From positions 186,001-250,000 of the forward strand of contig NZ_JANUQM010000015.1 of the NCBI RefSeq assembly GCF_030386795.1: 64,000 nucleotides of DNA, read 5' to 3'. A program made the position numbers and the translations under genes. The DNA comes from Streptomyces sp. S.PNR 29. Its GTDB lineage: Bacteria > Actinomycetota > Actinomycetes > Streptomycetales > Streptomycetaceae. Under the pieces are notes generated by a model that saw only the letters and a list, made by a program, of their open reading frames with translations, was not told where the DNA came from and searched no databases. Shown here one piece after another: positions 8,490 through 16,139 of this stretch (position 1 is its first letter; each line of letters begins with the position of its first letter).

Positions 8490-9356
8490 ATGAACAAGCG
8501 CCCCGCCGCAGTGACCACCACCGCCCTGGCTCTCACCCTCGCCCTTGCCGCATGCTCCGACGGCGGAGGCAGCGACGACGCGGCCGGCTCGTCCGCCGCT
8601 TCCGGGACGACCGTGAGCCACATCCACGGTGTCGGTCTGGACCCCGCCGGCCAGCGCCTCTACGTCGCCACCCACGAAGGGGTCTACACCCCCGACGCCC
8701 AGGGAGGGCCTTAGCTGGTGGGCGACAGCAAGGACGACTTCATGGGCTTCACCGTGGCCGGCGACAAGACGTTCTACGCCAGCGGCCACCCGACCTCCGG
8801 AGGCAACAAGGGGCTCATCAAGAGCACCGACGCGGGCAGGACCTGGAAGTCCCTGTCCTTGTCGGGCGAGTCCGACTTCCACGCCCTGGACTTCGCCCAT
8901 GGCACTGTCTACGGCTACGACTCCACCCACGGCCAGGTACGCACGACCACGGACGGCGTCTCCTGGAAGGACGGGGCGCGGCTGGAAGCCCTCGACATCG
9001 CGGTCAGCCCACAGGACCCCAGTCTCGTCCTCGCCACGACCGCCGATGGCATAGCCCGGAGCACCGATGGCGGCAAGACATTCGCCAAGGGGGAGGAGCC
9101 GGTGATGGCCTTCCTCTCCTGGGCGGCGAAAGGGGCTTTGTACGGCATCGACACCTCCGGCGGTTTGCACCGCAGCAGCGACGGCGGGAGCACCTGGAAA
9201 GAGGTCTCCACCGTGCCGGGAGGCCGGCCCCAGGCTCTGACCGCCGTTGACGCCGAGCACGTTCTGGCGGCCACCCAGACCGGGGTGTACGAGTCGAAGG
9301 ACGGCGGCAACGCGTTCACAAGGCGCCTCGCCGTCGAATCGAAGGACAGCCACTGA
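8490..9356 (+). pseudogene. BNR-repeat (F510_1955-type) lipoprotein gene with in-frame amber codon
   Basis: The frame starts with a lipoprotein signal peptide (lipobox LALAAC) and a beta-propeller beginning (HIHGVGLDPAGQRLYVATH). It then meets a TAG at 8712-8714. Translation in the same frame continues for 212 residues with several Asp-box-like repeats (STDAGRTW, SSDGGSTWKE, ESKDGG), to a normal end at 9356. No base is lost and the reading frame is the same on both sides, so one substitution (for example CAG to TAG) would explain the break. The gene may be a recent pseudogene, may be read through, or may reflect a base-call error. The intact family member would be a secreted propeller protein of about 288 residues. 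Confidence 0.8.
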
Positions 9357-9458
9357 GCGGAATCCCGCACGCCGGGCGGCCCCCGAGCCGGAGCCCGACT
9401 GGGCGTCCGCTTGACCCCTGCGGCGCCGGGTGGCTCCGCGCCCCGGAGTCCGGCGGGC

Positions 9459-10589
9459 TCATCCTGTGACCCAGGCGCCCCGGGCGGGGACTGCAAGGTG
9501 GAGTTCGTAGCCGCCATCGGCCGTGGGGCCGTGACGGAGAGTGCCGCCGAGGAGTTCGGCGCGCTGACGCAGGCCGACCAGACCCTGATGTCCGCCGGGC
9601 AGGGGGAGGGCCGGACTTTCGGGGGCCGTGTTGGTGACCGTGATGTGGACAGTCCCGTCCTCGTGGTTGGCGCAGACCGTCGCCGTTGCTCCGGGCGCAT
9701 GCTTGCGGACGTTGGTCAGTGCTTCCTGCACCGTGCGGTACACGGCTCGCTGGACGGTCGGCGGGAGGTCGTCGGGAAGGTCGGTCCGCAGCTCTGTCTC
9801 GATGCCGCTTCCGCTCACCAGCCGCGGCAGGTCGGCGAGGGACGGCTGTGGGGTCAGTTCAGTGGGACGGCTGCCGGAAGCGCGCAGCACGCCGACCATG
9901 TGCCGCAGCTCGTCAAGGGTCTGCACGCTCAGGCGCCGGATCGCAGCCGCGGTGTCCTTCACCTCAGAGTCCCGAGTGCCCACCTGAAGTGCTCCGGCCT
10001 GTACCGCGATAAGGCTGACCTGGTGGGATACCACGTCGTGCATCTCTCTGGCGAGCTGTGCGCGTTCTTTGGCCAGCAAGGACTGGGCGGTCAGCAGTCG
10101 TTCGCGCTCACGTGCTGCGGACACTTCGGCGAGTCTCATGGTCAGGTCGCGTCGGGCTTGGACGAGCTGGCCGAGGAAAACGGGAGCGGCTGCCGTGGCC
10201 ATGGCGTAGCCCAGACTGACGAGCAACGAGCTGTCGGAGATCCCGACCGCTTCCAGCGACGGTGGCCAGTGCCACGGAACGATGTCGCTGATCGTCAAGG
10301 CGGCGGCGCAGACGACCAGCACCGAGCGCCGGCGTGTATGCGAGGCGAGGGTGTACAGCGCGGCCAGGGTGGCGAAGACCGCGTCGGTGACCAGGGTCGC
10401 GGGCAGGGTCAGAACGAAGGTGAGGAGGGGCAGCCGACGACGCAGTGCCAGACCCGCGGTGGCGAGCAGGCCGCAGGCCATGGCCAGCTGGTCCTCGGTA
10501 TCGACGTTGACCCAGACATCCAGCAGCGAGGCCGCGATGAGCGTGCCGTCCAGCAGTGCGGTGACGACACCGACCCGACGGGGTGTCAC
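9459..10589 (-). CDS. Two-component sensor histidine kinase (DesK/NarL partner type)
   Basis: A 376-residue kinase starting at a GTG that overlaps the stop of the response regulator gene. Residues 1-140 form about five membrane helices. A HisKA_3 dimerisation domain follows, with the phospho-accepting histidine in REMHDVVSHQ (His184), and then a HATPase domain with VQEALTNVRKHAPGA (N box) and a late GLVGLRQRAELLGG motif (G box). The sensor portion has no recognisable ligand domain, so the stimulus is unknown. It is co-transcribed with the regulator at 10586-11263. The surrounding genes suggest, but do not show, a role in envelope or metal stress. Confidence 0.9.
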   Translation of the reverse strand: MTPRRVGVVTALLDGTLIAASLLDVWVNVDTEDQLAMACGLLATAGLALRRRLPLLTFVLTLPATLVTDAVFATLAALYTLASHTRRRSVLVVCAAALTISDIVPWHWPPSLEAVGISDSSLLVSLGYAMATAAAPVFLGQLVQARRDLTMRLAEVSAARERERLLTAQSLLAKERAQLAREMHDVVSHQVSLIAVQAGALQVGTRDSEVKDTAAAIRRLSVQTLDELRHMVGVLRASGSRPTELTPQPSLADLPRLVSGSGIETELRTDLPDDLPPTVQRAVYRTVQEALTNVRKHAPGATATVCANHEDGTVHITVTNTAPESPALPLPGGHQGLVGLRQRAELLGGTLRHGPTADGGYELHLAVPARGAWVTG

Positions 10590-11263
10590 CTGTCCTCTCC
10601 TTCCTGCGGGAGTCTCAGCAGGCCGGCGCGTTCGGCGAGCAGGGCAGCCTGGACACGGCTGCCCACTCGCAGCTTGGTGAGGATGGAGCTGACATGCTCT
10701 TTCACGGTGCCGACGCTGAGGTGCATCCGGCCGCCGATGCCGCCGTTCGACAGTCCCTCGGCGACGAGGACCAGGATGGCGCGCTCCCGGTCGGTCAGCC
10801 GGGCGACGGCGCGGGCGGCAGGCTCACTCGGTTCGTGGTCCAGATAGCCGTCCACCACGGTCCGTGTGACCTTGGGTGATAGGACGACGCCGCCCTCGGC
10901 CAACGTGCGTACCAGATGCACAAGGTGTGCGGGATCGGTGTCTTTGAGCAGGAAGCCCGCGGCACCCGAGCGCAGTGCTGTCGCCACGTACTCGTCCATG
11001 CCGAAGGTCGTGAGCATGGCGACCACCGGAGGGTTCGGCAGTCCGCACAGGTCGGCCAGCACGGTAAGACCATCCACATCAGGCATTCGGATGTCGAGGA
11101 GAACGACGTCGGGCCCCACTTCCTCGGCCGTCCGGACCGCCCGGCTGCCGGGGACTGCCGCCACGACCTCGATGTCGTCGGACGCGTTGAGGATGTGTGT
11201 GAACCCCGTTCGGATCAGGGCCTCGTCGTCGACCACCAGCACCCGGATCACCTGCGGCTCCAT
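10586..11263 (-). CDS. NarL/FixJ family response regulator
   Basis: A 225-residue regulator. The receiver domain has the acidic pair VVDDEA near residues 11-14, the phosphorylation site VLLDIRMPD (Asp57) and a later Lys (FLLKDTDPAH). The C-terminal LuxR-type helix-turn-helix spans about residues 155-220 (LTDRERAILVLVAEGLSNGGIGG... VKEHVSSILTKL). I chose the ATG at 11263, since the frame upstream of it has no homology. It is the first gene of the pair, with the kinase gene overlapping its stop. DNA targets are not evident from the sequence. Confidence 0.9.
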   Translation of the reverse strand: MEPQVIRVLVVDDEALIRTGFTHILNASDDIEVVAAVPGSRAVRTAEEVGPDVVLLDIRMPDVDGLTVLADLCGLPNPPVVAMLTTFGMDEYVATALRSGAAGFLLKDTDPAHLVHLVRTLAEGGVVLSPKVTRTVVDGYLDHEPSEPAARAVARLTDRERAILVLVAEGLSNGGIGGRMHLSVGTVKEHVSSILTKLRVGSRVQAALLAERAGLLRLPQEGEDR

Positions 11264-11439
11264 TCGTCGGGACTCGTCAAGGGGACCGCTGTCCGACCCA
11301 TATCTCATCGAGGACCTGCCGCCGGACGCCCGGCATCGGGTGCCGCCAGGTGACCGGGCCGACCTCCGCCAGTCGGCAGGGTGGGTCCGGAAATCTGCGG
11401 TATGGGCAGAAATGGGTTGAATGCACACTCTAAAGAGGT

Positions 11440-12696
11440 ATGACACACAACGCCCCCTCACCCTCACCCACGCGCCCTCCTGCGGCATCCGTCACGGCGA
11501 TCGGGGAGGGGGACGGCCCCCGTGTCCCGCTCCGTCCCCCGTCGTCGGCCGGACGACTGATCGGCATCGACCTGGCCCGCGGGCTGGCGATGTTCGGCAT
11601 GTTCGCCGCTCATGTCGGCCCCGAGCCGTCGCAGGGCGGGCTCCTGGGCTTCCTGATGGAGGCGGCACGCGGGCGTTCCTCCGCGCTGTTCGCCGTACTC
11701 GCCGGCTTCTCGCTGGTCATCATCACCGGCCGCCCGCAGCCCCGAACCGGCCGCGCGGGTCGCCAGGCAGGGGGAAAGATCGTCCTTAGAGCCGTCGTCC
11801 TTATCGCCCTGGGCTTCGCCCTGGCCGCGCTGGGCACCTCGGTCGAGGTGATCCTGGCCTATTACGGGCTGACGTTCCTCTCCGTGCTTCCGCTGTATCG
11901 GCTGTCGGCCACGACGCTTGCGGTCGTGGCCGCCGTGGGCGCACTCGTCCTGCCCCAGATGCTGTTTCTGATCCGCCAGTGGATCGACGAAGGAAGCTGG
12001 GCCGACACCGTCATCAACTGGGACCCGCTTGCCCGGATCAGCGACACGGACGGCCTGCTCGACCTGCTGTTCACCGGCGCTTATCCGGTCCTCACCTGGG
12101 CACCGTTCATGATCGCGGGCATGGCGGTCGCCCGACTCGACCTCACGCGCGCCCGTCTCCGCACACGGCTGGCCCTGACAGGCACCGGCCTGGCCGTGCT
12201 CGGCTACGGCGGCTCCTGGCTTGCCCTGCGCCTCGTCCCGCACGCGAGCGCCGCGATCTCCGCGGTAACGGACGGCGGCTCGGCATCATCGGCCTGGTGG
12301 TCCGACGCCGTGGGTGAGCCGGTCGGCCGCACTCCGGCCTGGCTTCTGATGGCCGCACCGCACAGCCAGACGACCGCCTCCATACTCGGCAACACGGGCG
12401 TCGCCCTGGTCGTCCTCGCCACGTGCCTCGCCGCCACCGCCCGCATGCGCCGTTTCACGCGTCTGACCACACCCGTCTGCGCGGTCGGCGCGATGTCCCT
12501 GACCGTGTACACCCTGCACATAGTCGCCATCCGCGTGCTCGGCACGGACAGCAAAGACGTCCCGGAGCTGCCGGTGCTCCTGGGGTTCATAGGCGCCGCC
12601 ATGGTCCTGGCGTCCGCCTGGAGCCGCGCGTTCCGGCGCGGTCCCCTCGAGTACCTGCTCCACACCATCACCAGAGTCACCCGCCACATCAAGTGA
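11440..12696 (+). CDS. DUF418/heparan-alpha-glucosaminide acetyltransferase-like membrane protein
   Basis: A 418-residue protein with about ten transmembrane helices. The N-terminal membrane motif RLIGIDLARGLAMFGMFAAH is typical of the DUF1624/HGSNAT-like and DUF418 acyltransferase group. The last third (VCAVGAMSLTVYTLHIVAIR) matches the usual DUF418 ending. The first 38 residues are Pro/Ser-rich and poorly conserved. The ATG at 11440 has an AGAGG very close to it, so translation may be leaderless or may start later. It is divergent from the two-component genes, with 176 bases between. The substrate is unknown; members are presumed to move acyl groups across the membrane. Confidence 0.8.
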   Translation: MTHNAPSPSPTRPPAASVTAIGEGDGPRVPLRPPSSAGRLIGIDLARGLAMFGMFAAHVGPEPSQGGLLGFLMEAARGRSSALFAVLAGFSLVIITGRPQPRTGRAGRQAGGKIVLRAVVLIALGFALAALGTSVEVILAYYGLTFLSVLPLYRLSATTLAVVAAVGALVLPQMLFLIRQWIDEGSWADTVINWDPLARISDTDGLLDLLFTGAYPVLTWAPFMIAGMAVARLDLTRARLRTRLALTGTGLAVLGYGGSWLALRLVPHASAAISAVTDGGSASSAWWSDAVGEPVGRTPAWLLMAAPHSQTTASILGNTGVALVVLATCLAATARMRRFTRLTTPVCAVGAMSLTVYTLHIVAIRVLGTDSKDVPELPVLLGFIGAAMVLASAWSRAFRRGPLEYLLHTITRVTRHIK

Positions 12697-12888
12697 TCCG
12701 CCGCAGTGGAGCGACACAGCGTGGATTCAGTCACTGACGACGGGCGCCCACTTCGAGACTCCTGCTGGTGACACGACCGCCAGGCGTTTGAGGACGGCGC
12801 CCGCCTGACGACTGATGACCGCCACTCGCCGAGGGGCACCGACGAGTCGACTACCTCGAAAGCGCGGGAAAGGCGGGCGACGGGGTCG

Positions 12889-13797
12889 TCAGCCGGCCAT
12901 CATGACGAGCATGGCGCACATCGTGCCGCCCATGCCGATGTGGGCTGTCAGGGCCGCGGCCGGTGACGTACCCGGCGGGCGGCGGCGGCTCCGGCTGCCT
13001 TGTGCCGCGTGTGCCCGGCGCTTGTCGCCTCCCAGCCGGGCCTTGTCCCAGACGGAGATGGCCAGGGACGCGGTGAACACCACGATTGCGTCGGGCAGGG
13101 CGAGTAGCCGCCGCGCCCAGCGGCCCCTGCCCGCGCTGCGGCCCGCACCCGTCCGCCGGTCGGTGCCGCGGAGTCGCGCCCACACGGACGCGACGATCGA
13201 GATCAGGAAGTACGCGGCAAGCGCGATCAGGACGACACGCCACACCGCAGTGGAGTCTCCCGCCGCGGCGCCGCGGGTGGTGCCGGACGCCATGTCGTGG
13301 GCGGCCATCCCCGAGGAGTGGTCCATGCCCTCCGTCCCGGCCATGCCCGCCGTCTCCGTGGCGTCGGCCGTTCCGGCGGATCCGTGCCCGTGTCCGTGAC
13401 TCGCGCCGGCCATCGAGTGTCCGCCCAGAGCCAGAACCGGCGCGGAGTGAGTGCCCGGCATGGCGAGCGTCATGACCACCATGGCGGCACTGCCGATGAT
13501 GTGATGCGCCCAGCGACGGCCGTGCCGCCAGCCGTGCAGCCGAGCGTGGCGTACGGACAGGGCCACGCTGCCGAGGCCGACGGCGGTGAACGCCGCCACC
13601 CACCACAGGCTGTGGTCCCCGAAACTGGTGGCCGTCGCGGGCAGGAACATCGCGGCCATGCCCCCGGCCATGACGAGGTCGCCTCCGGCCGCGAACCGCG
13701 CCTCTCTGCTGTCGGCCGCAGCCACACGGGCCGTGCTCACGACAGCCACGAGCAGGGCGACCGCCGCCAGCGTCCAGTTCAGGGCCGGACTTCCCAT
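12889..13797 (-). CDS. DUF5134 family membrane protein
   Basis: A 302-residue membrane protein with N-terminal helices, a long central loop rich in His, Met and Gly (HSMAGASHGHGHGSAG and GMAGTEGMDHSSGMAAHDM), and a C-terminal block ending in a Met-rich helix (HIGMGGTMCAMLVMM). The organisation fits DUF5134, a family found beside copper and redox genes in actinomycetes. I prefer the ATG at 13797 because it is preceded by a GGAGGG ribosome site. The Met/His loop suggests metal coordination outside the membrane, an inference only. A palindromic site stands in front of the gene. Confidence 0.75.
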   Translation of the reverse strand: MGSPALNWTLAAVALLVAVVSTARVAAADSREARFAAGGDLVMAGGMAAMFLPATATSFGDHSLWWVAAFTAVGLGSVALSVRHARLHGWRHGRRWAHHIIGSAAMVVMTLAMPGTHSAPVLALGGHSMAGASHGHGHGSAGTADATETAGMAGTEGMDHSSGMAAHDMASGTTRGAAAGDSTAVWRVVLIALAAYFLISIVASVWARLRGTDRRTGAGRSAGRGRWARRLLALPDAIVVFTASLAISVWDKARLGGDKRRAHAAQGSRSRRRPPGTSPAAALTAHIGMGGTMCAMLVMMAG

Positions 13798-13878
13798 CGC
13801 TGCCCTCCGCATCGACCGTCGTCGCCGGCGCCCTGTTCCGCGGGCCCGTCGACTCCCGTCGTCCTCTGGCTGTTATCT

Positions 13879-13899
13879 ACGTATGTCCTTAGTACGTAA
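13879..13899. promoter_or_regulatory. Paired TACGTA operator-like element upstream of DUF5134 gene
   Basis: Two TACGTA palindromes are separated by nine bases, giving an inverted repeat in the 149-base space between the tetR-type gene and the DUF5134 gene. The region is much more AT-rich than its surroundings. It is a plausible operator or promoter for the DUF5134 gene, and the neighbouring TetR protein is the obvious candidate to bind it. Confidence 0.4.
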
Positions 13900-13946
13900 G
13901 GGCGCCAAGAGGTGTTCAGCAGAAGAAACTTCTTCCCCTGAGAGTG

Positions 13947-14534
13947 TCAGTCCTGTGGAGGGCGCACGCCCGCCAGGGTGACCGTGACCAAGCGCCGCAC
14001 GGCGGCCTCGGACGGCAGGGTTCGTGCCGCTGCCAGGGCGCTGAGGCAGTAGCGCGTGAGTTCCGCGGGCGGGATGTCGTCCCTGACGTCACCGGTCTGT
14101 GCTGCCTCGGTGAGCAGGGCCTGAACCATGTGCTGAAGGCGCTGGTGTGCGTGCGTCAGGTGGTTGCCGTTGTCCCTGTGCAGAAACGCGCCCAGGTCTG
14201 TGTCGTGGTGGCCGTGGGATCCCTGGGTGATGAGGGCATAGGCCTCCAGCACCGCTTCGAGGCGCGCAGGCGCACCTTCGGTCCGGTCCCGGACTTCCGC
14301 CAATTGGGCGAGGTGACCCGCGATCTCGCGCGCGTGCCAGGCATGCAGGATCGCTTCGACGTCCGGGAAGTACTTGTACAGCGTGGCCCGCCCGATGCCG
14401 GCCTTCTCGGCGATCTGAGACATCGTCACCGACAGGGGGCCCTTTTCGGCCGCCAGGGCGGCTGTGCTGTCCAGGATGGCGTCGCGCACTTCGCGGCGGT
14501 GCGCGTCGATCGTCTCGTTCCACAGCTTCGGCAC
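13947..14534 (-). CDS. TetR/AcrR family transcriptional regulator
   Basis: A 195-residue repressor. The N-terminal helix-turn-helix (SVTMSQIAEKAGIGRATLYKYF, about residues 35-57) is canonical. The C-terminal domain is of the SCO-type TetR_C class with His-rich spots (GSHGHHDTD, HRDNGNHLTHAHQR), which could hint at a metal or small-molecule ligand. It is divergent from the gene at 14660, and the shared intergenic region holds a strong TTGACA hexamer inside repeat sequence, the usual arrangement for local autoregulation and control of the divergent operon. Confidence 0.88.
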   Translation of the reverse strand: MPKLWNETIDAHRREVRDAILDSTAALAAEKGPLSVTMSQIAEKAGIGRATLYKYFPDVEAILHAWHAREIAGHLAQLAEVRDRTEGAPARLEAVLEAYALITQGSHGHHDTDLGAFLHRDNGNHLTHAHQRLQHMVQALLTEAAQTGDVRDDIPPAELTRYCLSALAAARTLPSEAAVRRLVTVTLAGVRPPQD

Positions 14535-14565
14535 GCGGAAAGCGTACGCGATGCCGATGTTGTAA

Positions 14566-14603
14566 CACTATGGTTTGACAGTGACAGAGTGTCTCGATAA
14601 AGC
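14566..14603 (+). promoter_or_regulatory. Divergent promoter/operator between tetR and DUF2269 operon
   Basis: A consensus TTGACA stands at 14575-14580. The best -10 candidates are GATAAA or TAAAGC at about 14596-14603. It is flanked by CACT/AGTG arms (CACT-N10-AGTG) that overlap the -35, which fits a TetR-type operator that blocks polymerase. Confidence 0.5.
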
Positions 14604-14659
14604 TGGCGTCGTGCGAAGGGCATGCCGCCCAGGCGTAGGTGAGACAAGGAGAACCCCTC

Positions 14660-14908
14660 ATGGTGGATCCGCCGCAGGAGTCGAACTCTCACGACAAGAC
14701 GGGTGAGGTTCCCGGCCGGACCCCGGCCGTGGGGATGCCGCGCTGGGTGAAGGTGTCCGGGCTCGCGCTGATCGTGGTCCTTCTCTTCGTGGTCATGCAT
14801 CTGGTCACGGGCGCGGGTGACCATGGCCCGGGGCGTCACCTGGGGGGACAGGCTCCGCTCGTCGGTGTCACGGAAGCCGTCGGACCGGATGCGGGGGATA
14901 TCGGATGA
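14660..14908 (+). CDS. Small single-pass membrane protein
   Basis: An 82-residue protein with a hydrophilic N-terminus, one transmembrane helix (VSGLALIVVLLFVVMHLVTG, about 31-50) and a short Gly/His-containing tail. The ATG at 14660 is chosen for the AGGAGA ribosome site just upstream. The last bases overlap the start of the DUF2269-like gene (ATGA), so the two are co-translated. It is not recognised beyond this; short partners of this type are common upstream of DUF2269-like genes in actinomycetes. Confidence 0.6.
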   Translation: MVDPPQESNSHDKTGEVPGRTPAVGMPRWVKVSGLALIVVLLFVVMHLVTGAGDHGPGRHLGGQAPLVGVTEAVGPDAGDIG

Positions 14909-15453
14909 CCATGCCGCCCCGCCTGCGCAGGCTGGCCCTGATTGCGCACGTCACGTCCTCGGTTGGGTGGCTGGGTGCGGTCGTCGTCTTTCTCGCGCTG
15001 GCGGTGATCGGCGTGACTGGCCAGGATGCCGCGACAGTGCGCGGCGCGTACCTCGTGATGGAGCCGGCCGCCTGGTACGTCCTGGTCCCCCTGGCCTTCA
15101 CCGCGCTGCTTACCGGCATCGTCCAGTCCCTGGGTACGCCCTGGGGCCTCTTGCGGCACTACTGGGTGCTGTTCAAACTCCTGATCAACGTGGTCGCCAC
15201 CGGAGTGCTGCTGATCTACATGGGGACGTTCAGGTCAATGGCGCACATGGCTGGCGACCCGGAGACCGAGCTGTCTTCGGTGCGCAACTTCTCTCCCGTG
15301 CTGCACTCCGTCCTGGCGCTGGTCGTGCTGCTGCTGGCCATGATCCTCGCGGTGTACAAGCCGCGGGGCGTCACTCCGTACGGGCGGCGAAAGCAGCAGT
15401 CGGAGCGCGACAGCCGCAGCACGCCGGGGGCGGTGTCCGTGTCTCAGGCGTGA
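14905..15453 (+). CDS. DUF2269-like integral membrane protein
   Basis: A 182-residue protein with four to five transmembrane helices. Histidines lie at helix ends (LIAHVTSSVGWLGAVVVFLA near the start; the LRHYW and VLHSVLAL segments later), a pattern seen in DUF2269 and related heme-membrane-type proteins. It is translationally coupled to the small membrane protein and probably controlled by the divergent TetR protein. Its function is unknown; the conserved histidines would permit heme or metal binding. Confidence 0.65.
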   Translation: MTMPPRLRRLALIAHVTSSVGWLGAVVVFLALAVIGVTGQDAATVRGAYLVMEPAAWYVLVPLAFTALLTGIVQSLGTPWGLLRHYWVLFKLLINVVATGVLLIYMGTFRSMAHMAGDPETELSSVRNFSPVLHSVLALVVLLLAMILAVYKPRGVTPYGRRKQQSERDSRSTPGAVSVSQA

Positions 15454-15508
15454 GGGCGCCAGACACACACCGCTGGTGGGCGCGGCCGCGGCACCCCGGA
15501 AGCGCCGC

Positions 15509-15526
15509 TTACCCCCTACCGGTATA
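15509..15526. promoter_or_regulatory. Candidate metalloregulator site upstream of second DUF6153-like gene
   Basis: TACCCCCTACCGGTA lies here, with outer TACC/GGTA arms. The CCTACCGGTATA part recurs, with one change and in inverted orientation, before the other DUF6153-like gene at 7091-7106. A copper-responsive CsoR-type protein is the most likely binder, but no csoR gene is seen in the window. Confidence 0.4.
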
Positions 15527-15564
15527 TTGGCGGCACTCCCATATCGAGAACCCAGAGGGATGCG

Positions 15565-16044
15565 ATGACAGCACGGGGAGCCTGGCCCCCGCGGATCCGC
15601 GCCTCGCAGGGCGTCGCCCGCCTGGCGCGTGCTGCCGTCATCGCTGTCCTCGCGGCATTTGCCGTACTGGTCCACCACGAGACGGCAGCCGCGGCGGTGA
15701 GCTCGACCTCTGCGTCCGTCGCACACGTGATGACGCCCGGCATGGTAATGGCGGACAGCCCCGTCGCACCGGCGTCGGCCATGTCCGGTCACGCGCACGG
15801 AAGCACCACCGTGCATGCCGCGGACCAGACGATGAACAGTGCTGATGGCCTGGCCTGCTCCGGAATGGCCATGCAGCACTGCTCGACCGCGAGCTTCGAG
15901 GTGGTAAAGCTGGCGGCCCCGGGGCTGACCCCGGGGCAACCGGGTCTCGCCGCGCACAGCGCCGTCGCCCCAGGGCCGAAGGCCGCCGGGACGCTGGACC
16001 GAGCGCCCCCGGACCTGTCCGTTCTCTCTCAGTTGCGCATTTAG
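15565..16044 (+). CDS. Second DUF6153-like Met/His-rich protein
   Basis: A 159-residue protein with an N-terminal membrane segment (about 25-40), a long Met/His-containing region (HVMTPGMVMADS, MSGHAHGSTT, CSGMAMQHCS with two cysteines) and the C-terminal SVLSQLRI that echoes the LSVLRI end of the protein at 7131. It lacks the clear second helix of its relative. It is followed within 100 bases by a multicopper oxidase gene, and a shared promoter motif ties the two DUF6153-like genes together. A role in copper binding or delivery to the oxidase is inferred. Confidence 0.55.
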   Translation: MTARGAWPPRIRASQGVARLARAAVIAVLAAFAVLVHHETAAAAVSSTSASVAHVMTPGMVMADSPVAPASAMSGHAHGSTTVHAADQTMNSADGLACSGMAMQHCSTASFEVVKLAAPGLTPGQPGLAAHSAVAPGPKAAGTLDRAPPDLSVLSQLRI

Positions 16045-16139
16045 GCCGTGCCCAACGGCTTTCCTCGCGCCTTTGCCAGGCCGAGGAGCCGTCCCAGCAC
16101 GCCAAATCCCATATGCGTACACAGAGAACGAGGACATCC

